A DNA stretch of 64,000 bases from Allium sativum (Eukaryota > Streptophyta > Magnoliopsida > Asparagales > Amaryllidaceae), in the NCBI GenBank assembly GCA_030737875.1, contig CM060912.1:210813231-210877230 (forward strand), written 5' to 3'. Below, one piece after another: positions 21,501 to 32,676 of the stretch; positions within the stretch are counted from its first letter, which is position 1; every line of letters begins with the position of its first letter. The notes under the pieces were generated by a model. The model searched no databases. It saw only the letters and a program-made list of their open reading frames with translations, and was not told the origin of the DNA. Position numbers and translations under genes: made by a program.

Positions 21501-24500
21501 GTGTTGAACGAAATATTTTTATAATAAAAATTACATCTTTATCAATATAATATAAAGGTTCATGTGTTGACAGTACTCATTCGTGAGATTAGTCATGTGT
21601 TGAACGAAATATTTTTATAATAAAAATTACATCTTTATCAATATAATATAATGGTTCATGTGTTGACTGTACTCATCCGTTGAGATTAGTCATGTGTTGA
21701 ACGAAATATTTTTAAAATAAAATCTACATCTTTATCATATATAAAATTAGAAACTGACTGGAAAATAGATAAGATGAGTGGTCTCCTGGATATTAATCTG
21801 ATGTTGGTTTCGGCCTTCGGGGTTAATATTCAGGGAATCGTTCTCTTACTAATTTACGGTTGGAGTCTGATTTAATATCAAACGATAGATACCTTAATTT
21901 TCATAAAATATATTAAATAACAAAATAGTCACACGTGGACGGTACTCATTCGTTGAGATTAGTCGTGTGTTGACAAAAAGATAGAGTCGTGTATTGAATA
22001 AAAATATTTTGAAATAGAATATTTGAAAATAGAAATATATGAAGCCGTGTTGATTAGATTGACGCCATTTTGACGTGAACGATATTTATATCGATTTTAA
22101 TCATTTTAAAATGATGTTGAAAAGTGATTTCGAAATCGAATATTTTGAAATGAAATTTGAATCAAATTGAATAGAAAACGAATTCGAATTGAATATATAA
22201 GGAATTGAATTCGAATTGAATATAAAACGAATTTAATTTCAACTGAATATATAATGAATTTGATTCAAATAGAAAACGAAATGAATTGAATATATAACGA
22301 TTTCGAAATAAATTGAATATATAACGATGTCGAAATAAATTGAATATATAACGATTTCGAAATGAATTGAATATATAACGATTTCGAAATGAATTGAATA
22401 TATAAAGATTTCGAAATGAATTTAAATCGAATAGAAAAATCAATTTGAATTGAATTGAATTGAAAACAAATTCGAATTGAATTTAAAATGAAGTGAAATG
22501 AATTCAAATTGAATTGAAATCTGAATTGAATAGAAATGAAATTTAAAACGAATTTATAAAGGAGAATTCAATTTTGATTTGAAACGAAATGGAAGTTGAA
22601 ATTGCTTTTGAAACGAATTTAAAACTATTTATATAATTCGTTTTAAATAGAAACCGACGAGATATATATTATATATATTATATATATAATATAATGGCCT
22701 GAATAGAACGCGCCGCGCCGCGGCAGTTCGTGAATTTCGACCATTTATTGCAAACGGACATTACGGGAGATCCGACCGTCGGATTCTCCTAAAACCGGAA
22801 CCGTTGGGTTCGTATCGAAAAGAGCTTTCTAACGAATATTTGAAATTTGAAATCTAACGGTTGGATTTGGAGATACGTCCAAATCAAACTCGAAAAAGGT
22901 CGCTGTAAGTGCAGTTCGATGGACATTGTTGGAAATCGACTGTACGGGCCTTGCTAAAATTATTAAAAATATCAATAATTTATGTAAAATCATAAGAAAT
23001 GATTTGGGAAAGATTGGGGTGAAAAACTCCATATCTGAAAAGATAAAAATAGATTTTTATCGAAATGAACTAGTTTGAACTCAATTTAAAACCCAGGTTT
23101 TTATTTTTAAATAAATAAATTAGATTTAAAAAGGGGTTTTAAATAATCGGAATTTCTAATATATTTGATTTGGGTTTGTCGTGAACTGTGTTTTAATTAA
23201 CACTTAGTTCTTTAACCCAGTAAAAGGAGTTCTAACGAATCTGCAATTAGATTGAAATGTGGATCTATAATCTAAATTATCAAATTTAGAAATAAGCGGG
23301 AATGGAGTATTACCAGTTTTACTCCAAAGCGATAGTTAAATCTTTAATTAGATTTGAACGTGAAATGGTAATTAATTTTACCGATAACACCACGGTGTTA
23401 GATATGGAGTATTACCAGTTTTGCTTCATGGGATGAATAGGTTGGGATTGGGAAATAAAATAAATAATTACTTCGTTACGGTTCGCTAATCTCGACTAGT
23501 TGGAAAAAACCATAATCTGGTTTTAAATGACATCCAAAGGAAGATTACAGGATAAATTTTAAAGAATTTATCTTGGATAAATTTAATGGGAACCTTTCCC
23601 TAAGAATGTGGAATTTAGAAACTAGCTGTAGGTTGGCTAAGAAGAATGGTTTCCTGGGCATTGATCTGATGTTGGTTTCGGCCTTCGGGGTTAATGTTTG
23701 GGAAATTGTTCTCTTGCTAATTTGCGGTTAGTGACTAATGAATTGGAATGAGGCGTATGTTGTGTTTGTGTAACATTTGTTTTTAATATACGCGGGTTGT
23801 TCGGAATGACCGGGTTTACACCCGTTCTGAATAACCGATTCGACGATAAGTCGAAGATGAAGACGGTGGTAGAAGACCGGAAGTCTTCACATCGTTTGGA
23901 TAATTACTGACGATCCTGATTGGGCTGTACACTCAAGAGGATGGAAATAGTTGGTGGTCGTCCAGACGTACCTGGAGATGGATGGATATGCGAGGAAAGT
24001 GCCTCCGGTTTCGTTCAGCCCCAGAACGAACTTGAAAATGGATTGTGTGTCTGACACTGGATTTTATTCTGTGTTGATTGATTTCTATTAAATATACATC
24101 TGTTTGGCGGCGGAGAATTTATTCTTTTGCTTAACGCCCTTCTCTGAGACGTACGAGCTCAGAGGTTGTATATCGATGGACATCAGTCGCATGGCATGAA
24201 TTGCCTGTGTGGCACGCTAAGATGCAATGATCAAGGCTTCTGTTGAAAAGCAAAGTCTTGTGGTTGATGATCAAAGCACGCCTACGTGGCAGCTTTGTGT
24301 ATAACGTGAATTCGCGAGCCTCACACCTCGGTATGAGTTAAAAACGGGATACGGACTGCAGGGAGAGCACGACGTTTCTTTCTAGCTTTGGTGGTGTCAG
24401 TGACTTACCAGCCCTGACATTTATATACTTTTCACCTATGTGGTTGTTGGATGAGGCGCCTCGATTATAGGTCTGTAAGGACCGGGAAACGTGTGTTCAG

Positions 24501-25435
24501 GCATAATTAATCCTCTAACGTAAGTGAGGACCGGCCCTGAAGATCCAGGGGTTGCCCAGAGTGCGTAACCCTGGGACATTTGCTAGAGTGTCTCGAACGC
24601 GGAGAGGAGCTTGCCCCTTGCCTCGACTCATGACGGAAATCCAATTTCCAATACGAGATATTTCGGCTTTATTTGTAGAGCCTAGTATAGCGACATAGTA
24701 GCATGGGATGCTATGCCGTCTATGATTTATATTTATGATTGAAAATGTTTTGACACTATACACTTATTATAGTATCAAATGATTTGTTTTAAACGTACCA
24801 AGCATGTTTGGCTGTTATAAGGTAAAACCCTATCCTCCGGCTTGCGTTGCATTGTGTGATGGGACCTGGGTCTTATAATAGCTTCATTTTTCGAAAAAGC
24901 ATTGCGTTGTTTATTTTATGCACTGGTATTCTTGGGAGGAAACCCGTTCCGTGTTATACGGCGTGGTCCCTTGAATTACTCTCTTTTAAAGTAAAGTTTT
25001 AAATAACTGTTTTAGTTCTCACACCAGTCACATGACTGACCTGGAGTTTATTGTTTTAACCTAAACTCTGGGTGCCCCTATTTTCCGCACGGGCAGCTAG
25101 TAGTTTTGGTTTTGCAGATTTATATTCACAGGATCCTGGTTTACAGCTGGAATGATATCCGGAAAGCTCTGTATCCGTATATCACCTTCAGTTGTGCTTC
25201 GTATTATTTTCCGCTACTATGTATTTAAATGTAATTTAAATCTCTGATATTTCTGTGTAATATTTATTCATTTATACTCTGTATATTCTTGTAATCTGAT
25301 GCATTGTTGTAATATACAATGAAATGTTCTTCTGTTTGTGTTCTGATTTGTCATGTTCTCAACGTTCAGGGGTTTCGAACGGTCTAGATCGGTTTAACGA
25401 CTGATTCAGATCGAGCGAAATTCCCGGCCGTCACA
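18567..25435 (+). repeat. Element 1 right (3') LTR, 6869 bp
   Basis: Near-identical to the left LTR. Visible differences include a longer poly-C run (19500-19520), a 9-base deletion in the GC-rich leader near 19780, and scattered substitutions, many of them transitions such as GAG/GAA and CG/TG changes that suggest deamination of methylated cytosine. All repeat arrays and hairpins of the left copy are kept. Confidence 0.95.
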
Positions 25436-25440
25436 ATTGC
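25436..25440. repeat. Right target-site duplication of Element 1 (ATTGC)
   Basis: Exact copy of 10646-10650. Joining the flanks by removing one copy gives the pre-insertion sequence. Confidence 0.95.
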
Positions 25441-26374
25441 TTTCCAAATTGTTCACTGTTAACCTGCTTCCGTATCAACAACCGACCATTGGAATAATGA
25501 ACTCGTGCGACTTCACGGACGACGCACACACAGTCCTCTTTGTAGCTACCGCGTATGTCAACTCTCAAAGCAATGAAGTAGTAGAGAAGATGTAATCTTT
25601 AAGAAAAGGAAGTGAAGAGGGTCACTGTATATATGAGAGAAAGGGGGTTCAAATTGTAGTATTTGGCAAAGAAATGTCCTTCAGAAGTTTAAAGAGAATA
25701 AGGAGAGAATTGTTGTGAAGGACCAATGAAGACGGAGGTACGTCCTTTTATAGCAAAAGAAAAGGAATAAAAAGTAGAAGGAATATCAAAAATCTTTGCA
25801 CTGATATGGCAAGATTTTAGGCTAGATTTAATCATATATTTGTTGCCTTCCATATCTCCTTAAAAGGAGGAAAACTTTATTTGTTCCTTATAAATGGTAT
25901 GCTAGGCTAAAACGTGAACTAACAAACAACGTTATTTATGTTATTTTAGAACGTCATAAATTCAACGGTTATAAACCATAAATTAAATTCAAATGTTAAC
26001 ACCAAATATGCGCATTTATTGCTTACTTTTTATTGTGCATTCCTTATAAATATGGACTAGATTTCTAGATTTATTACACCGCTTGTATTACAAAGTTTCA
26101 TCCTTTTCCTTGACCGTATTACAAATAGTACCGTCTTGAAATAAACTTAGTGGTTAAAATTAATCTCTATTCATAAACTTCAATTTGAAATTGTCAACAA
26201 AAATTTCTTTCTTAATATTTTCTCTTTTCCTGTAATCCAAAGTTAAATTACATATTAAGTTAAAACGTTCCTTATAAACAAAACGTTCATATTAAGAATT
26301 TAAATTTACAAAATAATCCATATATATTTAAAGCTTAATTTAGTCTATTATATTAAAACTAGGAATTCTTAAGC
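25441..26374. other. Single-copy flank with possible minus-strand promoter
   Basis: A stretch between Elements 1 and 2 without LTR landmarks. On the minus strand a good TATA box CTATAAAAGG lies near 25744-25753, followed by a pyrimidine-rich, leader-like sequence (CTTCACAACAATTCTCTCC near 25700) reaching toward Element 1. Before Element 1 inserted, this would have continued into the sequence ending at 10650, where TTTG|GTGAGAAC resembles a donor. No convincing start codon and frame was found, so this could be a gene promoter broken by the insertion or an older transposon promoter. From about 25850 to 26374 I see only AT-rich sequence. Confidence 0.35.
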
Positions 26375-26379
26375 TACAC
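26375..26379. repeat. Presumed left target-site duplication of Element 2 (TACAC)
   Basis: The five bases before the TGAAACGACCC terminus. Its partner would lie beyond the window, so this is a prediction only. Confidence 0.35.
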
Positions 26380-27921
26380 TGAAACGACCCGAACTTCCCC
26401 GTAAAGGAAAGCCCGAATATAATTGTGAACACGACAAATCAGAACACAAACAGAAGAACATTTCATTGCTTATTACAACAATTCCATCAAAATACACGAA
26501 TATATAGAGTATGAATAAATAATATACATTCGATAAATATCAGAGATTTACAAATTACAATGCAGCGGAAAATAATACAAAATCACAACCGAAAGGAATA
26601 TACGGATACAGAGCCTTCCGAATATCATTCCAGCTGTAAACCAGGATCCTGGGAATATAAATCTGCAAAACCAAAACTACTAGCTGCCCGTGTGGAAAAT
26701 AGGGGCACTCAGAGTTTAGGTTAAAATAATAAACTCCAGGTCAGTCATGTGACTGGTGTGAGAACTAAAACAGTTATTCAATCTTTACTTTAAAAATAAA
26801 GTAAAACAAGGGACCACGCCGTATAACATTGAGCGGGTTTTCTCCCAAAAATGCCAGTGCATAAAAAAAACAGTGCAATGCTTTTTGGAAAAATGAAGCT
26901 ATTATAAGACTCGGGTCCCATCACACAATCAACGCAGGCAGGAGGATAGAGTTTTGCCTTAAAATAGCCTAACATGCTTGGTACGTTTAAAACAAATCAT
27001 TTTGATACTATTATAGTGTAAAGTGTATGAAAACAACTTCAAATATAAATGTATCAACCATAGACAGCATAGTGCCCCATCCCACTATGTCGCCATACTA
27101 GGCTCTACAAATAAAACCGAAATGTCACGTATTGGAAGTTGGATTTCCGTATGTGAACCAAGTCATGGGACCGTCCTTACCGCTTCAAGACAATCTAGCC
27201 TACCATGTCTCAGGGCCCAGACTCAGGTGGGCCCTTGGATCGTCAGGGTCGGTCCACTCAGTGTGGATTAAAATGCCTGAACACTACATTTCCCCGCCCT
27301 ATGGGGCGTAAATCTAGTCTATATAAAGACCATCCATCGGCTCCGCAGAGACCGAAATAACCGAGGTGCCTCGCTATCCATCATCAACATAAGTAAAACA
27401 TCTAGGTGTGCAAAACCCAGACATCACTCCTAGCTAGAAGGAAACACATGCCCTCCCTGAAGTCCTCTCCCGTTTCTGGTTGACACCGGGTGCGAGGCTC
27501 GCGAATTAACGCTACACAAAGCTATGCTATATTAAAGTCGTGCTTTGATCATCAACCACAAGACTCTGCTTTTTAACAAAAGTCTTGATCATTTGCATCT
27601 CAGCATGCCACATAGGCAATTCACGCTATGCAACCGATGCCTATCAATCACACAGAATGAAATCTGATGTCAGACACACATCCATTTACAAGTTCGTTCT
27701 GGGTCTGAACGAAACCGGAGGCACCTTATTCCTCATCCCATATGTCCAATACAGGAGAGAGCCCTCGCATATCTGGTCGATCTCCAAGTACATCTGGACG
27801 ATCACCACTTATTACCTTGTCTTGGGTGTACAGCCCAATCAAGACATCAGTAATCATCCACACAATGTGAAGACCACCGGTCTTTAACCACCGTCTTCAT
27901 CCTCGACACATCGTCGAATCA

Positions 27922-27960
27922 GTTATTCAGAATGGGGTAAACCCGGTCTTTCTGAATAAC
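27922..27960 (-). promoter_or_regulatory. Covarying LTR hairpin, Element 2 version
   Basis: Arms GTTATTCAGAA (27922-27932) and TTCTGAATAAC (27950-27960) are perfectly complementary over 11 bp. It stands at the position of the Element 1 hairpin and differs from it at two stem sites, where G-U pairs in Element 1 are A-U pairs here. Confidence 0.8.
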
Positions 27961-30854
27961 TCGCGTATACAATAAACAAGTGCTATAAAAAAAACCATAC
28001 GCCTCATTCCAATTTAGAATATTTCTTTATTCAAATATTTTTATACTTTGGGAAAGGTTCCCATTAATTTTATCAAAGATAAATTCTTTAAGTTTATCCT
28101 TTGATCTTCCTTTGGATATCAATTCAAACCAAGTTATGGTTTATCCAAACTAGTCGGGATTAGCGAACCTTACCGAAGTAATCATTTGTTTCAATTTCCC
28201 AATCCCAACCTATTCATCCCATGAAGTAAAACTGGTAATACTTCATATTTAACACCACGGTGCTATTGGTAAAATTAATTACCATTTCATGTTCAAATCT
28301 AATTAAAGATTTAACTAACGCTTGGAGCAAAACTGGTGATACTCCATTCTCGATCATTTATTGGATTTGATAATTTTAGTTATCAAATTCACCTTTCAAT
28401 CTACTTAAAGATTCATTAAAACTCTAATCTAGTTTTAATTTACAAAAATCATTACTTAATGATTATTCAATGTTAAGAAATTAATCAATCTTTGACTGGG
28501 TTAAAGAACTAATGTCATTTAAAACACAGCTCACGATAAACCCAAAATCACATTCCATTAACAATGGAAACTTCACGGAATACAGATCAATATATATAAT
28601 CGATATGAACTTCCATATCCAACCGATAATAAATGGAATAATAGCTGAGCCTTTTAAATTCCATATATATTAATAGTCTTCCTCTACAGAAACTCACTTC
28701 GATTATTACCTAATCGAATTCCATTCAATTCCAATTTAATATGTTAAATTGGAAAACTTTACTTTGGAAAATCTCCTTTAAATCTTAACAAAATATTTAT
28801 AAATCCCAAATCACATTTCACTGTAAATCGGGTTAAAGAGCGAATGTCGTTAAAAACATAGTTCACGTTAAACCAATTCACATTCCATTTTTAATCGGGT
28901 TAAAGAACGAGTGTCGGTAAAAACACAGTTCACGATAAACCCAATTCACATTCCATTTTATTCCAATTATTAAATATAATTGGAAACTCTAACCATCTTA
29001 ATTAAAAGATTTATTCTCTTCACTTGGGGTTCAAGAACAGTGTTACTGAAGACACCGTTCACGACAAACCCAAAATCCCATTGGATATTAAATACAAGGC
29101 TTTGAATAGAAAATATATCGGCTTATATTAATTCTGAAATCAACAAATATCGTATTGGAATAACGATATATATATCTTCCAAATTCCTCAACCATATCCG
29201 TATAATCACGGAATCCAATAATGAAATATTCCAAAGATAATTTCAATTCAAATCCATTCCAATTCATATATTGGAAATTCCGGTTATTTTTAAAACCATT
29301 TCAAATCCAATTAATTTATTTAAAAATATTGGATTATAATTCTAGTTAATAATTAGTTCATTTCGATAAAAATATTTTTTTATCTTTTCAAATGTGGAAT
29401 TTTTCATCCCAATTCCTTCCAAATCATTTATTTTGATTTTACACAAATTATCAATATTTTTAATAATTTTATCAAGGCCCGTACAGTCGATTTCCATAAA
29501 CGGCCATCGAACTGCACTCACATCGACCTTTTCCACATTTGATTTAGACATAATTCCAAATCCAACCGTTAGATTTCTAATTTCTTATATTTATTAGAAA
29601 TCTCTTTTCGATACGAACCCAACGGTTCCGGTTTTAGGACAATCCGATGGCCGGATCTCCCTTAATGTCCATTCGAAGTCAATGGTCGAAATTCCCGAAC
29701 TACCGCGGCGCGGCTTGTTCTATTCAGGCCATTATATATAATATATATATATTATATATATTTCATCGATTTCCATTTAAAACGTATTTTATAAATCATT
29801 TTAAATTCATTTTCATAACGATTTCAACTTCATATTCAATTTCAAATCAAAATTGAATATTCCATATCATTAATATAGAAATGATAATATTTTCAAAACA
29901 TTAGAATTTGTAATAAATTCCTTTTCAATATTCATTATAAAAATGAATGAAATCGATATAAATATCGTTCACGTCAAAATGGCGTTAATCTAATCAACAC
30001 GGCTTTATATATTTATATATATTCGTGTCCATCCCAAATCGGACATCAAAAATCAGATTTTGATCTTTGACTGGATATTATTTTAAAATATTCGTTATTT
30101 TAAAATATTCTTTCTTTCTGAACTGGAATTAGACACAGTCAATTACCATATAACGTTATTTATATGGATTTCATACAACACATGTGTATCACAACAATGA
30201 TAAATAACCAACCATCATCCAGAGTGCATTCTACACTGTATAAGCATTAAATATAAATATTTAACGCTTACAACAGTCTTTCAACCTAACGATTTACATA
30301 CCACTGAACAGTTGGGATTAGTGTATGTCAAATATCATCCCAACACCCGTCGGGTTTCAATCCACAAACACAGAATATTATTTGTGCAGTTGGGCGACGT
30401 GTAAAATTTATCGTCCCAATCAATATCAATCAAATGGATGTACATAAACAAATCGTTCAATTTGCAGATGAATATTTATTTTATTTATATACACGTTAAA
30501 AATTATATTTTTAACGATAAAATATTTTATTTCAACACGTGAATATTTACATTCCATTACACATCATAATCAATTCAAACAAACAAATCAACCAAACCAA
30601 ACAATCAAACAAGTCGTCCATGGTCTATGGACGACGGGGAGCAGTTCAAATATGCAGTTATAAAATAAATAATTGTAAAAGAAATTATAGTGAGGAGTTC
30701 TCACCTTGGGTTTCCACTCTGTCATTCTTTAGTTCTGAACGATTTGGATTCTACTCCTTTCCCGCTCGTTGTGTCCTTCACCGTGTTTCCCACGGAATCT
30801 GTTTAACACCGTTTATGTTAAAAATTCCATTTTTATCTCATTTTTATATCGCTT

Positions 30855-31075
30855 TTCCATATATAAAAATCATACTTTTATTCTTCACATATAATAAAAA
30901 TCATATTTTTATTCTTTACATATAATAAAAAACATATTTGTATTCTTCACATATAATAAAAATCATATTTTTATTCTTCGCATATAATAAAAATCATATC
31001 TTTATTCTTCACATTTAATAAAAATCATATTTTTATTCTTCACATATAATAAAAATCATATTTTTACAACACTAC
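30855..31075 (-). repeat. Array of AT palindromes, about 31-bp unit
   Basis: About seven units of CACATATAATAAAAATCATA followed by TTTTTATTCTT. Each unit contains the inverted pair ATAAAAAT / ATTTTTAT around CAT, so every unit is a potential small hairpin. The same region of the other LTR families holds palindrome arrays of different sequence. Confidence 0.85.
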
Positions 31076-31210
31076 TTTACAAATAAAAATCCCATTTTTA
31101 TTCGCTAATACATGTAATAAAAATCAAATTTTTATTTAGCTAAAAATCCTATTTCTTTTATATAATAAAAACCCTAAATTTTTATGTATATAATAATCAT
31201 TAAAACTTAC

Positions 31211-31510
31211 AGCATTGATTGGAGGAAGGAGGGGGGTCGGAGTTGCGTCGGCGGCGTGGGCAACTGGCGCGGCGGAGGGCGTGGGCCCAGGGATCGGCGG
31301 CAGGCGGTGGTAAGGGAGGCGGGGCGCATTGCCCTAGATGGCGGTCCTAGAGTTTGGGAAGGGGCGCAGCTTAAATTAGGAGGGACGAGGGAGAGGGGCT
31401 GAGGGGGGATGAGCGTCGGAGGGACGCTGGCCGTGGTGGTGGCGGGCGCGACAAGGGAGGTGACTGGGGACAAGGCGCGGGTTTTTCTTTTGGATCGGTT
31501 TTCTGCTTGC
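31211..31510 (-). promoter_or_regulatory. GC-rich exon-like leader of Element 2 LTR
   Basis: A G-rich block on the plus strand, C-rich on the transcribed strand, bounded on the minus strand by the donor match GCT|GTAAGTTTTA at 31210. It corresponds in position, not in sequence, to the leader at 11600-11948. The 101-residue proline/serine-rich open frame on the minus strand is compositional. Confidence 0.45.
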
Positions 31511-32452
31511 AAGTAAATGAAGATGGGGGTGTTAAGTATAAAAATAGAGATATTTTATTTATTCAATTATTTAATTCTCCAAAAATAATGTGCTTTTCAC
31601 TCGAACTCCAACCGAAACCTAACGACTATCGTCTCTAGCGTAATACCCCCATTCCGGACACAATGGGACATGTCTAGTAAGCCAATTCGGTTGTTTCCAT
31701 CAGTTTTTCTCCAAATTAAAATATGAATCAATATATCAAATTTTAACGTACATTTTAATTTACTGGGGCCACATACTGACTCCAAAAATTTCAGAAAAAT
31801 AAATCTAGCTATGTTTTGACGATATAGTCTTAACAAAACTAATTTCATTGAATTTGGACACCGTTCGAAAAATGACCATTTTTTGGTTGATCCAAATTGA
31901 CCAAAACTGCCAAAACATGTTTTCTTGTGCCATGCTCACGTATTATTTCCAACAATTATGAATTTTGGAATCTAGAAATAACTTGACATCCTGGATCCAA
32001 CAAAAGTGGTTTCATCGAAAATGAAGGTTGTTTTGCAGAATTTCCAATTTTAAGGGCTATATCTTCCATAGCGACTATTATGAATTTTCAATTGGACATA
32101 ACTTTTTATTCCCGCTATGAAATTTTGATTTTTCAGATTCGTTGGAAATATATTTTCAAATAGATTCTAATATTTTTGGTTTCGCTAAAATATGGTTTAT
32201 TTTGAATCCTGTACATTCATTTGAAATTTGAAATCGAATTTTCAAACTACCGCGCCAAATTCCAATTCCTTTTATAATTAAAATAAATATTTATATTCCA
32301 ATTTCCATTTAAATAAATATATACGTTCTAATTCTATTCAAAATAAATTTCTAGTCGTTATTATTTAAAATAAATCATTTTAAATAATCAAAATTCATTA
32401 AAATTGTCAAAATAAAACTTTTAAATTGGTTCTGATTTTTTGGGTTGTTAAA

Positions 32453-32676
32453 ATCTCCCCCACTTAAAATCTTTTCGTCCTCGAAAAGGAACGAAGCTTA
32501 AAGTTGTTTTACTAACCAACTCAACTTTCATTCTGGCGCTCATTCTTCAACTTTTTAGTTTCTAAGAATTTCTAATTTTTCAAAAATTTGGCTAACACCC
32601 TAAATTTTCGAAAAATTTCGCCATAACCTCCTTTGTACAGGGAGCACCGGGAAAATCCCCAAATTGCCACACAGAC
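32453..32676 (-). mobile_element. Element 2 internal stub (3' end only)
   Basis: Starts on the plus strand with ATCTCCCCCACTT, the complement of the polypurine tract, and carries the conserved 3' internal block including the sequence for MAKFFENLGC (near 32592-32630). It is cut at 32677 by the start of an Element 3 LTR, so the rest of Element 2 must lie to the right of the window if it survives. Confidence 0.8.

Larger units (their letters stand above)
10651..25435 (+). mobile_element. Element 1: complete giant-LTR non-autonomous retroelement
   Basis: A 14,785-bp retroelement: LTR 10651-17524, internal region 17525-18566, LTR 18567-25435, flanked by a perfect 5-bp duplication. LTRs begin TGTAACAACCC and end CCGTCACA. 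A Met-tRNA-type primer site follows the left LTR and a polypurine tract precedes the right one, which fixes the orientation. No gag, protease, reverse transcriptase or integrase frame exists in the internal region, so it must use proteins from another element. By eye the two LTRs differ at only about 40 positions plus small indels, so it is young on a plant retroelement time scale (a few hundred thousand years if a rate near 1e-8 applies; inference). It best fits the LARD description, though its internal region is shorter and its LTRs longer than usual for that class. Confidence 0.95.
26380..32452 (-). repeat. Element 2 3' LTR, 6073 bp, minus strand
   Basis: On the plus strand it starts TGAAACGACCC and ends GGGTTGTTAAA, immediately followed by the complement of a polypurine tract, so it is the 3' LTR of a minus-strand element. 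It follows the Element 1 LTR plan at clear divergence: conserved distal block (26640-28100), AT-rich arrays, a GC-rich exon-like block (31211-31510) ending on the minus strand in GCT|GTAAGTTTTA, and a U3-like part to 32452. Terminal TGT has decayed to TTT. The other LTR is not in the window. Confidence 0.85.

Noticed and set aside
10651..25435. Segmental or tandem gene duplication as an explanation of the 7.9-kb-spaced repeat
   Set aside because: The repeat edges have TG..CA ends, primer site, polypurine tract and a 5-bp target duplication, all of which identify LTRs.
30855..31075. CRISPR-like array (regularly spaced repeats)
   Set aside because: Units are contiguous AT-rich tandem repeats without unique spacers, inside a plant retroelement LTR.
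31184..31512. Serine/proline-rich frame on the minus strand and glycine/arginine-rich frame on the plus strand
   Set aside because: Compositional frames in the GC-rich leader of the Element 2 LTR; no conserved domain and no equivalent in the other families.
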